This document shows, one piece after another, positions 24,471 through 36,749 of a stretch of DNA of 64,000 bases (its first letter is position 1; each line of letters starts with the position of its first letter). Under the pieces are notes generated by a model. It was not told where the DNA came from, did not search any database, and worked only from the letters and a program-made list of their open reading frames with translations. This DNA is from Calamus simplicifolius (Eukaryota > Streptophyta > Magnoliopsida > Arecales > Arecaceae). Made by a program: the position numbers and the translations under genes. The DNA is taken from positions 484,491 through 548,490 of the forward strand of contig UESW01005033.1 in assembly GCA_900491605.1 (NCBI GenBank). Reading direction: 5' to 3'.

Positions 24471-27247
24471 TGACAAATTTTTGTTGGTCCAAATAAGCAA
24501 ATAATATCATATTGATCACCTATTTATTGTATCTATGGTAGACAGGGTATGCTGGATTAAGGGAACGGGTGAAAAAAGTCCAAAAGAAATTGGACAAGAA
24601 ATGCTACTAAATGTTGGGAAAGAGCCTTGTCGGTCCTTGTATCTGTATCATCTCAAAGAAGGATGATTAGAAGAGGAAATGCTATGAGAACTTTGCCCTT
24701 GGCTAAATAAGAGGAGAGAAAGGAGGTAAAAAAAGGAGAATGGTGAAGGAGAGGATTAAAAAAGAGAGGGAAGGAGCAGTGGTGGTGTGTACACTCAAGG
24801 TTTTGTAAACAGAGATCTGCTTGATCTCAGTCATCTCAATAGGTTGCCAAGACCAAGATGAATCCAAATATCGGATTACCTTGGCAGATATGGAAGCTTA
24901 AAATTTGAAGGGACTGATTTTTTATATCAAACTTGATATTTGAGGACCAAAACATCAAAATCTTGACCAGTAAACTGAATCCAAGATTAGCTACAATGTT
25001 TAAGGATGATTTATGGCTATATATTGATACAAAATAAGACCTTGACCGAGGTGAAAACCATGGGTACAATTGAAAAGGAAGCAGAAAACTAATTGTCAGC
25101 TCCCCAACCATGTTCCAGGTCATATCTGAGTTTGTGGATGGAAGAACCTTGACATCGAACTTGTACTTTCTCAAGGAAGCTTAATCTGATATTGATATCT
25201 GTTTCCAGAATTCTAGTCGATGAGAGAGAAAACTTGAGTCAATCATCAGAAACTTTTGGTGTGCAAATAGTATAAACCATTTGATAGGTCCTGCTAAGGT
25301 TTTGTAAACCACGTACGTCATAATTCTTGTGGGCATTGGGTATCATAGAGAGTGAATTCTGGTGGACAACTTCTGCCTTCTTTTTGTGCTCACGAGAAAC
25401 AAGATGGGATTGCTAAATTACTTTCATAGGTAGAGCAGTTTGTGGTGGTCCGACCTAGTATTCTTCTTCCGAATGTCTCCAATGTCTAAACAAAGAGGAT
25501 ATGGAAGAAAGAGTCCTTGGTAAGGGGTTCTTTTTTTTTTTTTTTATAAAAATGATGGATTATGATAGGTAGAGAGGGTTAAGAATTGTTCATACTAAGG
25601 CAACAATATTTTCCAAGTCATTGAAAAGTTTTGAATTCATTCTCGGTATACAAGTTACTCCAGAATTGTGCATTTGTTTACAAGCTTTTGTAATTTACCA
25701 ATGAGTCACGCATAAAAGTTGCTAAGTATGGATGCTGGTGATGCAAATTTTGCCTTATTTACTATTCTTGCCTCTTCCATGCATGTTTTATGTAAATAAA
25801 CGATTAAATAATTCAAAAAGCTTGCATTTTTTTATTTGTGTTGGTTTCCCTTGAGAATTCTGCTATCGAAATCCTTTCCAAACTCTTGCCAGATTTTCTG
25901 AATTTTCTTAAATGCTAAACGAGTATGGTACTTAGATATATAGCTATAGGACAAGTCTGATTTCAAGTTTACAATGTGCATTCCTTCTATGCTCATTGGA
26001 TTTTGTGCATTTTTAGGCTCTTAATATGTATGAAAATACATTTGAAATTGTGATGTGGTTCATTGCCTATTCCTCATTGCATGTTTTACTTCCAGATTTG
26101 GAGTCCATGCTTTGTCTTGTTCAAGGTGGTCGGGTTTTTCCAATGTTTATCCTTTTATATTAAGCCATTTGATTCATCCTATATTTCAGTAGTTGTCATA
26201 GTTTGAATAAATAGATGCTCATGGTTTGATGAAAGTGTTGTACTGGTTTTTGATCCACAAGACCAAATTGCATATGAAAGTTGAAGACAAAAACAATATG
26301 GGGGTTTGACAGGAATGCCTCCAGTCGATTATTTTAATTGATTTGTATTCCCTCCTTCCCTTTCCAAGTGATTAATGTCATTGTTTAACTTTCTTTTTCA
26401 TATTTGGAATAAAATTTTCAAGGCTTAAACTTGCCTGCTTATTCTCTTTTGTTATTTCCTTTTGCTTTCCATATATTCTCCATCTCTTACTTTTACATAT
26501 TTAGATACATTCATCTGCAACAATAATTAGAGTCACCCCTTGTTAAGTGGCAGCATGCTTTGGTGGCCTGGAATAAGTTTGGCCCTCTCAAAACTGATAA
26601 TATTCTTCAGAAGACACTTGATAGGGGAATTGAACAATGCATTTTTGCCTAGAAATGAGGCAAGCTTCATTAACTTGGCTTGCTTTGTGGTACTTAGGGG
26701 AGATCATTGGAACCCTTGCTTATTATCTGTTCTTATGCCAAAAGATGTGGAAAATAGTTCGTGGCACTTGGTCCCCCATTGATGACTTGATGGATACAGA
26801 TTGGTGAATTTTGCAAGGAAGATCTATTGTTCGTTGGATATAATCCATGATGGGTTCAAGGAGCAAATATCTTGTAACATCAAGCAGCAACCCTAATCCA
26901 CTTATGCCTTTGATATTGACCAGTTATTGTTGTGCTTAAAATAAGCTGCTTGAAGAGTGCAATAAATGCCACTTTGGAATTCAACTCCTTTACATGCAAT
27001 ATTTCTTTTTCGTTGTGCCTGTCATCTGGAGTGTGGTATGAGTAATTGATATTAGAAGATATACTAAAGCCCATAGTTGTTTGCTGCATTATGTCAAGTT
27101 CTGTCAATTGATATCATTATAAATTATAACCATCCTTGTCCGGTGTCTAAGGGCATTTTTGACATTCTTCTTTTATGCATGATGTATATTTATTAATTTA
27201 TTCATATCTCCTGGGCTGACAATTTTCCGTTATTGCATCATTTGCAG
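24471..27247 (+). other. Rest of the FLX-like first intron, no further gene
   Basis: T-rich intron-like DNA with no coherent protein segment. It ends in the acceptor TTTGCAG (27241-27247) before the coding start. The frame at 26540-26782 shows no family similarity I recognise. Confidence 0.5.
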
Positions 27248-27267
27248 ACCCGATTCCATAGACTGTG

Positions 27268-29603
27268 ATGGGAAGCAAAGGCCGTATGCCACCTCCTCAT
27301 TTACGGCGGCCTCTTCCTGGCCCTGGCTTGTTACACCCTTTACGCCCTGAGCCATTTGGTCCAGGCATCCGCCCTCCACCTGGTGCCTTTCCTTTTGATA
27401 TGTTGCCTCCTCCAGAAATTATGGAGCAGAAGCTTGCTCATCAACATGTGGAGATGCAAAGGCTTGCAACAGAAAACGAAAGACTTGCAGCAACACATTC
27501 CACTCTGAGGCAACAACTAGCTGCTGCCCAACAGGATTTGCAGAGATTTCAGATCCGTAATAGTACTGTTGGTGCTGAGCAAGAGCAACAGTTGAGAGTC
27601 CTTAAAGACAAGATAGCAAAGATGGAAGCTGACTTGAAAACCTCTGAGCCTGTTAAAGTGGAGTTACAACAGGCTCATGCAGAGGCTCAAAACTTGATTG
27701 CAGCAAGACAGGAACTCATTTCAAAAGTGCAACAACTTACTCAGGATCTGCAGAGGAGCCATGGTGATGTTCAGCAAATCCCTGTGCTGATGTCTGAACT
27801 GGATGCTCTTAGACAAGAATATCAACATTGCAGGTCATAATCTCTGTTGTACAGTTTACCATTCAGCAAGACCTTTTTTTTCCCATTTGGGTTGTTGTTG
27901 TTGTTCTTTTTTTTTTTATCCTTTTTAGCAGGGGGGGGGGTTTGTAATTCAGATGTTTAAGCTCTATTTTCATGTTCTTCAATTGCAGAGCTACATATGA
28001 TTATGAAAGAAAACTGCGCATCGACCATTATGAGTCTCTTCAGGTAATGGAAAGGAACTACATTTCCATGGTTAGGGAGGTGGAAAAACTACGTGCTGAA
28101 TTGGCAAATGCTACTAACCTTGATAGAAGTGGCGCCAGTGCTTTGGGTATGTATGATGTGCTTATATTGCCTGACTGTCTTTCTGAATGCAATCATTTTT
28201 TAAATTATAGTGACTAGTGGATTCAAGAGGGCAAGCCTTAGTGCAATGGTAAGGTTACTTTATTATAACCTGAATGTTCGAAACATAGAAATACCTTTCT
28301 GTACGTGGGGTAAGGCTGCATATATTTGACTCATCCCAGACCTACAATGGTGGGAATCTTGTGCACTGGGGTGCCTTTTTTCTTTGATACGTGGATATCA
28401 AGGGCTTAAGGCTCTTGTACTGTGTTGTAGGGGGACCATTCAGTACCAAGGCTGCACACAAAGAAAATGATATATCTGGGCATCATTCTGTTGGACAAAA
28501 TGCTTATGAGGATGGTTATGGAGTCCTGCAGGTGAGCGTCATCTTCACTTTGAATAATTTTTATCCATTTACTGCTTAAATAGTTGACTGAGATTCTTTT
28601 TATTCCCATTTCCCACATTTGAAGATCATTTGCCTGACAATATAATATTATTTTAATGGCACTGTCTTGTTAGATGTCTTATCTCTTTCCAAGTCACATA
28701 TCAACTAAATGCATGTGCATGCATGCGCATGTACTCTTCCTTGCTTCAAGCAACTGAATAACCAAAGCTTCTGATGACATTAAACAGTAGGCACTTTTTA
28801 GTAGATTTCTGCCATCAAGAAGATTCTGATGAGATGCTGCTTTGGAGTTTTAATTAATAAAGTGCTACCTCAAAATTGAGAATCTTTCTAGTAGGCAGTG
28901 TATGTTGAATAAATGAGCATTGCTAATTTTTCCTTTGCTCATCGAGGATAATTAAAGAAAATGTCTGTCTCCAGATTTCGTTTTAGTGTTGATATTTTGT
29001 TTTCAATTGCGGTCTTTTCTTTGGGCTTGAAGACATCACCTTTGCTAGTTCAGTTCAAATTTAATTATTATTCGACTAAATAGATAAAGCAAGAATTATT
29101 CATACATACTATTTTTATATCTTATGTATATGCACATGACACCTTATTATCACTCTGAAATGCAGGGATATGGACCTTCCAGTGGTGCAGCTCAATATGG
29201 TGGAGGTCCAGCTGGACCTGCTTCTGCCTGGGCTGGATATGATGCACCCAGGGGCCCCACATATGATGCTCCAAGAAATGCAAATTATGATGCAGCCAGG
29301 GTTTCTGTCTATGATGCTTCTAGAAGCGGTAGCTACGAGGCACCCAGAGGAACTGGCTATGAGGCTCCTAGAGGATCTGGGTATGATGTTTCTCGAGGAG
29401 CGGTAGGGCCTCAGGCAGCGGTTACTGCTGGCAGCACTGCTGCACCTTATGGTTCAACACAGGCACAGTCACCCTACGGGTCAGCCCAGATGCCATCACC
29501 CTATGGATCAGCACAGCCTCCGAACTATGGATCAGGGCAGACTCCAACTCGAGCTGGAGGTGCTTATGAAGCACCTCGTGGTGGGAATGCTGTGCGTAGA
29601 TAA
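27268..29603 (+). CDS. FLXL2: FLX-like 2 coiled-coil protein (four coding exons, 420 aa)
   Basis: Exons: 27268-27833, 27989-28146, 28431-28531 and 29166-29603; all junctions are GT-AG and the phases join (1263 bases with stop). The N-terminus (MGSKGRMPPPHLRRPLPGPG, then MLPPPEIMEQKLAHQHVEMQ) and the coiled coil of about residues 50-240 match plant FLX-like proteins, closest to FLXL2. The ATRATYDYERK-type segment spans the first junction. In Arabidopsis this family acts in FRIGIDA-dependent flowering control, and FLL2 promotes condensation of FCA-containing 3'-processing bodies. Residues about 276-420 form a disordered tail: seven or more YDAPRG/YEAPRG-like repeats, then PYGSAQ-type repeats. 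The start was chosen because the family motif begins there and an acceptor lies 20 bases upstream. Intron 2 holds a SINE. Function here is inferred from the family. Confidence 0.92.
28228..28390 (+). mobile_element. Au-like SINE in FLX-like intron 2
   Basis: The 163-bp insert starts AGGGCAAGCCTTAGTGCAA and has an A-box-like segment (AGTGCAATGGTAAGG), a B-box-like GTTCGAAAC, the GGGTAAGGCTGCATA block and the CTTGTGCACTGGGGTGCC end followed by T. These are in the order known for plant Au SINEs, which derive from tRNA. Near-identical flanks GTGGATTCAAG (28217-28227) and GTGGATATCAAG (28391-28402) look like a target duplication with one indel. The right edge lies only 28 bp before exon 3. Confidence 0.75.
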
Positions 29604-30100
29604 GTTTGGACTCATCCTACAAAGCTTCTTCTGGTTTTTGATGGAGATTTCCTGATGATATTCTCACCGTCAAAAATCTCTGGCTTATGGAGTTCTGCCC
29701 TATTAACTCGATAGCAGCTCTCGGTGCTGTTCCTACTATTTGAATTACAGCAGGTATTTGAATAACAATGGGTGGTGAATATATTGTGGACAGGAATGTG
29801 CAAGCTGGCAGATCATCATGTCGGAGTCTCTATGATCTTCCCATTTGCTTATAAATTTCAAATTCTCCCTTTTTTGTCGCCCACTTGTTTTATAGTTCTC
29901 TGAGTTTGCTGGTTTGGATGCGATTGTTGTTTCATGATTGCTTGTTATGATAACCTTGCTTCCGATCTCTTCACAGAATGTCGTCCAGGGATTCATAGAC
30001 ATAACGTCCAGGGACTCGACATAACCTTGCTTCCGGATCTCTTCACAGAATGCCGTCCAGCGACTCAACATATCAAATTGCATATTTGTTGAATTCTTCA
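29604..30100 (+). other. 3' UTR / downstream region of the FLX-like gene with a short tandem duplication
   Basis: No frame here is convincing. The segment TAACCTTGCTTCC..GATCTCTTCACAGAATG occurs at about 29950-29991 and again at about 30021-30063. The transcript end is not clear. Confidence 0.5.
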
Positions 30101-31414
30101 TTCATCATGGCTGTTGTGCTGCTGAACTAGTTGGCTGTCTGATTAATGCCTCTCTTTCGTAAAATGCATGTATTTTATCAGCGCGCGCAACCTGGCCGCA
30201 TGGCAGAGGCTTTCCTCTCCTCATGGCAGCATGGAATTGGCTGATGAGTGGTGTCATGCAGAGGCTTTAGGCTGTTTCGTAGTAACTCTACGATTTTTAT
30301 GTATTGAGGTGCACTTTGTTTCAGCTGACTAGAAAGCTAAGCATAGACACTGTGGTTTCATCCTGTGGACGCAGGTAGTTGGCTTCTACTACAGGGTGGT
30401 AAATTATCCGAGTCTTTTTCTTATTTTCGGTGTTAACAGATATGAAGCCAAAATGACAGTCCAAATCCAGCCCCGCCAAATCTGATGCCTAAAGCTGTCG
30501 AGTCTCGGTTGGAGCCGAGGAAAACTAGCTGTCAAATGTTGCATTCTCTTTTATTATGTGGACTGGAACCATGATCTGGCTACAGGTCCCCTGTCAGTGA
30601 ATGTATGGGGAACTTGTTTAAGAAACTTAAGAGAGCAGGAGACGGCAATCTTGTTAGTACGTCTTAGCTTTTGAGCTTCTTTAATCAAATACTGTAATGA
30701 AAATGAATAATAGGGGGCATAAAAGATGCGGAGGTCTTGGTCTGAGCATAGCAGCGTTCCTGATGCCTCTGAAACCGAGGTGATGTCTTGCTGAAGTAGT
30801 AGAGAGGAGCAAGATGGTTGATGCCAAAGTCTTGGTCATCTCTACCATTTATTCTGCTAGGAATCATCTACTAGTCTATTTCATCTACGCGCATGCAAGA
30901 CATCACCTCGATAGCAAAAGATTTTTATAATATGTTCTAGGATCTTGCTTCTATGGTCCAGCATAACGCCCAATCTATTAGTTCATGTTGTTAAATCCAA
31001 CCGACTCCACATGTTGCTAAATCCAACCCACTCAATAACAAAAAATTTAATCAGACTGGATGTGCCTGAGAAAAATTGTACATCCACGGGAGGAAGACTA
31101 TAGAAGTGTTGGACTGGTAGAGCATGATTGCCATTTAAATACATTTGCCTAATTCACAGCTAGCCAAAAGGTGGTGGCTAATAAATTAGAGTTTATAAGA
31201 GCTGAAATCAGTTGGAGCAAACAAAATGTCATTTGATATTGAACTGATGTGCTATTGGACTAGATTAATGAACTCTGACATGAATGCATCATAAAGAAGT
31301 TAAGCTATTAGCTATTTAACTTGTTCATAAATCTTCCATGCAATGAATAACCTTCAGCAGCCACTCATAATATCTTATTCTGGTAGCAACAATTTAGAGT
31401 CTGATCCTCATATA
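30101..31414. other. Intergenic region between convergent genes
   Basis: It lies between the 3' ends of the FLX-like gene and the TSB gene. No coding segment was seen. It must hold both polyadenylation regions, but I cannot place the cleavage sites. Confidence 0.5.
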
Positions 31415-34400
31415 CTACGGTACAACCTGGGGCACAGCAGCTAAAGATGCTTGCACCTTCTCACTGGAGTATGATAAATCAATCATATCCCCTTGCAAAT
31501 ATTTCTCATAAGCAGCTAGATCGAAGTGGCCATGACCACACATTGCCATCAGAATAACTTTTCTTTCTCCTGTCTCTTTGCAGCGTATTGCTTCTCTAAT
31601 TGTGGCTGCTATAGCATGAGTTGGTTCTGGAGCTGGGATCAGACCCTCTGTACGGGCAAATTGTAAAGCAGCTGCGATCAGAGAAAATATAATTCAGAAC
31701 CATGATACAGAATCACTGGGTTCGTAAAATATGGTAACCACATGACACAAGTATATGCATATATTTTTAATTTGCTAAACAAAAGAAGCTAGACATAGCT
31801 GCAATCCTGAAAAGGTCTTCTCTTGGAATTTCTTATATAAAAAGAACAAGATATTTACAACCTGATAGTAGTTACTAAAAACTACAGCTCAGCTGATCCA
31901 ATATTTAAGACATGAACCAATAAGAGACATCTGCTTTTTTTTTTTTCAGTAAAAATTTAGTATGATGTGAATAGAATCATACTATTTTACTCCAAATGCA
32001 CAGATGCTTGTGAGTCAACTCACCATGAGTAGGTGTAATACAGTACTTGGCTAGCATGCATATTATTGAAGCACATATGCAATTCATCTATCACAAGACA
32101 TTATATTCAGTGTGTTGGAAGCCCAGACATTTGACAGAGAGAGATTGTGCCACAGCCCACAACTCCCTACTAATATCATAGACACTTCAAATTTTCATGA
32201 TTTATAGACCATTGACACTCCTGGGAATTTGGAAATGATGCTGCATTCTTGATTTCTCAAAGAGGAGTGTTTTATTAATCTCAGCCAAAACTGTTGATAC
32301 TTGGTATGGTTTTCTTTTGTGTCCTGTCAAAGAACACTAATTCAACTATGCGAAATTTCAAGTGGCAAACAACAAATGCTGAAGCATCAGACACTTGTAT
32401 ATCTACTACAAGCAACCATTCAGTAAATAATAGAATCGATTGGAAAGGAAGAAGCCAAGATAACATAAGAGCCAAAGAATGAACGGATATAGAGTCACCA
32501 AGGCAACATGGCCACAATTTAAACTGGAATAATGTTCAAGAACGTATATTTTGAAGCTCAAGTTTCAAGTTTCAAGGCTACTAACAAGTAAGGCCTCCAG
32601 AAATGGAGTTGGCACCCAAAATAAAAACAGAAAAGAAGTGGCCAGCAGCCCAACCTTAAAAAAATATCAAGGAGTCTACCAAAGCTTTTCAAAAATATTT
32701 GACCAAATGCTGTCGGTGGCTGAATTTTAAAGATGTCCTCCATCTTCATTATTGGTCCTAAAGCCCTTTGAAGCAAATTTGCAGTCAATATAAATCATCC
32801 CATGAGGCCATGATCCAATACATACACCATTATAACTTATACTCCAATGAGCTTGAGGCAACACATGAAATGCATTTGCGCATTGTACATACGTATATAT
32901 GTACAGACTAAATATACAAGAGAAAACATGTGGAGAGAAGCGGGGCATGCATCTATTGTGTTCAATTACCATGAGCACTAAGCAAGATCTCCTTTCTTTC
33001 TTACTTTTTAATCTTATTTTTTGATACTTTTAGTAACTTTCAAGCATGTCCATATCACTAAAAGAAGTCAATCGCCAGGATCTGTTACCTTGAAAACATT
33101 CAGTCTGAGGTATCGCAACAGCTTCCATAAAACCCATTTCATAAACATGTGAAATTAGGGGAGCCATTCCATGGTAGCGCAGACCACCTGGAACATGAGT
33201 GACCAATTAAATAAACCAAAAGGAAGCATGAAGAGTGAAAGAAACTGAATTCCCAACTCAAGAATTTTAACCTGCATGAATTGGGTCAGGGACAAAGTCA
33301 TGCCCAAGAGTGTGCATCTTCATCAATGGTGTCATCCCTGCTGTGTCACCATAATCATAGGCGTAAATGCCTTTGGTAAGTGAAGGGCATGCTGCAGGCT
33401 CCACAGCTCTTATTATTGGATTTATCCTTCCATTTAACTTTTCTCGGATGAAAGGAAATGCCAACCCCCCAAAATTAGATCCACCACCAGTGCAGCCAAT
33501 GATGACATCTGGTGTCTCTCCTACTGCTTCCATTTGTTCCAGACATTCCTCACCAATGACAGTTTGGTGTAGCAGGACATGATTCAAAACACTGCCCAAA
33601 CAATACTTGGTGTCAGCATGTGTAGCTGCAACCTCTACAGCTTCTGAGATTGCTATTCCCAAACTACCAGGGCATAAAGGATCTGTCTCAAGGATTTTCC
33701 TGCCTGCGTTAGTTACACCAGATGGTGATGGATGCACTTTGGCTCCCCAAGTTTGCATCATCAGTTTCCTATAAGGTTTTTGATCATAGGATGCACGGAC
33801 CTGCCAGACCTGGATAATGAATCAACTATCTTAGTTAGTTCCATGAATAAAGACTTCCTTGGCAACAACTTGACTTACTTGCCTCACAGTTGAGTCCAAA
33901 TAAACTGCATGCGAAGGCCAAAGAACTACCCCATTGGCCAGCACCAGTTTCAGTCACAACATTTTTCACTCCTTGCTGAGCATTATACCAGGCTTGTGGG
34001 ACTGCAGTATTGGGTTTGTGTGATCCAGCTGGGCTATTGCCCTCATACTTGTAGTAGATTCTTGCTGGGGTGTCAATCAGCTCCTCCAGTCTCTTAGCTC
34101 TAATGATCAATAAGAAATATAAGGACCATTTCCTTGTTAAAATGGTCACAGAATTTATGCAGATGTCACAAGACAGACCTGATCAATGGTGTTGGTCGCC
34201 AGAGCCTAAAGACATCAATAACTTCATCTGGGATATCAATGAACCTGTCATTACTCACCTCTTGCTTAATCAACTCATCTGGGAAAAGGGGGGACAAATC
34301 TTCAAATTTTAGTGGCTTGTGCGTCTTTGGATGCAGAGCTGGAGGAGGTTTCAGTGGGAGGTCAGCAACAAGATTATACCATTGCTTCGGGATTTCAACC

Positions 34401-35832
34401 ATGTTTAGATCCTTGGAACCAGCTCTAGCTCTTATTCTGCAACTAGACAAATGCTTTTTATACGCTGCAAACTTTAACTTTGGTGAGAAACCATGCGATG
34501 ACTCCTCAACACCTATAAGCACAAACAGAAAAGATAAACACTAGAACTCATTAGTGAAAAAAAATTATGCAGGAAAATATAATTGAAGCTATATACAGAC
34601 ATAACAATCAAGAGATTAATCTGAATTACAGGAAAAGGCTTTTCTCATTTTTAATTCTGCACCACAGTAGAGAAATTATGGTAAGTAATGAGTCCTGTTA
34701 CCCAAGAACTAGTAATTAGAGTGCTTCCTCAACATCTAACCCAAGAGGAATGAACTTCCCAAGCAGTCAGTTGTGAGAAATTTCATAGCCTGCGTTGGCA
34801 AGTTCAATGAGCTGAAGTCTTCACTTATGACATGTTAATGGCGTAGCTAAATACTGAAGATTGTGAGTTCCAACAGCATCTAACTTCAAAGAAAGAGAAG
34901 AGAACGAATGCAGACTCAAACTACATAATCACAAAACTTGGACTTGGACAGCCCCTGATAGGGTCATAACATCATGCTCCACATGTCAGTTTTATCTCTA
35001 GAGCAGGAAAGCAACCCTTCATGTTTACACTTGCACGTTGTTCATTCCATCATCAGAGTTGGAAGCTTTTGTACCAAAGCCTGTTTCAGTTAGCCATTGG
35101 TCGGCAGCATTCGCCAAAAACTATGTTTCTTTTTACCTGAAACGAAATATCAGGTCGTGTGGCCGGATATAACAGATTTTATATGGTTCCAGTTTAGATT
35201 TCAGATGAAACAGAGTGTTTTAAGTGGCTCTACTAGTTTCAATTGAAACAACCATAGCGGATCTGAAAAGGAAAACCTGGTTCAACTTTTCTTTTTGATT
35301 CTCCTTTCAAAATCTAAAGTATTTGTGTTGAACTGAAATTTTGAACTATGCGCATTAGACAGTGCCACAGACGATAAGAACAGTGAAAAGTTCCAAAGGA
35401 TGAATCCGAATGGGTTGCATTGCTAACAGGTGCGATGTCTCCACGAATTGTTCACAGATAAGCAAATATGATCTCATCGTATTTGCGGCATATGACCTTT
35501 TACTTGTCCAATGAACCAAAAAAAAATCTAGTCTATGATAACATGAGAGTGATGAGACTACCACCAACCAGAGAACGTGGACTCGGTAATGTTGAACTAG
35601 TGACTCTGCTGTTCATCGCCCAGTCTCCAAGGGGCGTTAAAAGACTGGGCCATGGACCTCATGAAACAGAAGGCTTGCTTGAACTTATTTAAGTGTGTTA
35701 TTGTCAAAAAAAAAAAAAATGCTGGAACTTTACCAATCTCATCAGAAAGCAGAGAGAGAAGGAAGGGGTACCAGAGAGCGGTCTCAGAAGACAGCTGGGA
35801 GTAGGAGAAGCAGGTCGGAGGGCCGTCACCAT
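31415..35832 (-). CDS. TSBtype2: Tryptophan synthase beta chain, plant type 2 (TrpB2-like), six exons
   Basis: Exons in reading order: 35772-35832 (tentative), 34179-34512, 33883-34099, 33272-33809, 33089-33187 and 31415-31671; phases join to 501 aa, near the family's length. The enzyme is PLP-dependent and makes tryptophan from indole and serine; type 2 lacks the usual alpha-subunit partnership. Seen: LWRPTPLIRAKRLEELID, the PLP lysine in AGSHKPNTA, ETGAGQWGSS, the phosphate-binding GCTGGGSNFGG, and the C-terminus ALMAMCGHGHFDL-like to VPQVVP. Intron 3 uses a GC donor (GAG|GCAAGT, GC at 33881-33882). Exon 1 (MVTALRPASPTPSC, transit-peptide-like) rests on frame and length; its donor (G|GTACCC) is weak. 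All other introns are GT-AG. A MULE starts 456 bp upstream of the proposed start. Confidence 0.9.
34513..35771 (-). other. Putative first intron of the TSB gene
   Basis: AT-rich with no coding similarity. If exon 1 is misplaced, this stretch or the sequence up to 36240 must contain the real start; the 145-codon frame at 35704-36141 overlaps the candidate exon. The acceptor at 34513-34514 (TTATAG) is good. Confidence 0.5.
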
Positions 35833-36287
35833 GAGAACTCGCTCGATCTGTACGCTATTTGCTTCTGGGCCACCCTTTCCTAGGGCTTCCTCCTGGCGTT
35901 TTTTCTTCAATATTTTTTTTCTCCAGGCCGCTTCTTCAAGTGGATGATTGGGATTTTGACTAGAAAGCCGTCGGGACTGCAATCTTGCGGACGATGCGGT
36001 CAGTCGCCTTCGCAACGTTGACGCTTGGTAGAGAATAGCGACAAAAGTTTCCCAAGCTGTGGCCCAAACTCGAAGCGAATTTGAGCCGGCATCGTCTCCG
36101 GACATGGATGGCCGTTGACTGACTTCAGAGCCAGCCACCAAAGGCTCTTTGCCATTGCAGCCGGCATCGTCTCGTATATGGTTGGCTGGAAAAGTCTTTC
36201 ATTGGGAAAGTCTTTCTGCATAGCTCTCGATGCAGAAAGTATGCATTAAAGTATGATATTGATCGTACGCCTGTGTACATATGTGAA

Positions 36288-36510
36288 GAGTTATTTTTAT
36301 AACTAGTGCATGGAAGGTTAAAGAAAAAATATCATTTCAAATGGTTTTTTTGGTACCATTTCATCTCCCGAAGCTCGGCCAAGTCAGCCATGAGCTGACA
36401 TGGAAAGCCATGAAATCGCCACATGGTATGACGATTTCACAATAAGTGAAATCACCACATGGTGTGGCGATTTCAGCTGAGAAATCGCTACACCATGTGG
36501 CTTTTTCTCA
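36288..36510. repeat. Left MULE end with three palindromes
   Basis: The terminal repeat is followed by palindromes at 36412-36438, 36448-36474 and about 36479-36509. The first two have the form GAAATCNCCACA-NNN-TGTGGCGATTTC with minor mismatches and are separated by ACAATAAGT. The same motif lies at the right end. Confidence 0.8.
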
Positions 36511-36749
36511 GCTCCTTATTTACCCAAAAGATTTCAGATGAAGTGAAATTGCCCGGTCGGTGATATTTCTTAGCTTTCTCCTCGGCGTTCCAATCCATCG
36601 TTCTGGTCAGCGGCAAGCGGAGCTGCCATCCCCTTTCTTCCTCCTCTTCTCTCTCGCTGCATTCGCTCCCGGTACATTACAAGTAAGTTCTGTTTTGCCT
36701 TGAGATTTTCTAACGTGATTACAAGTACTTTTACAACCGATTTAGTCAT

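Noticed and set aside
29170..29406. Met-rich + strand frame overlapping the last FLX-like exon
   Set aside because: It is an out-of-frame shadow of the repeat tail; the other frame continues the spliced family protein.
32281..32978. Three - strand frames between TSB exons
   Set aside because: They lie inside the last intron of the TSB gene, whose flanking exons join in phase across it; no similarity was recognised.
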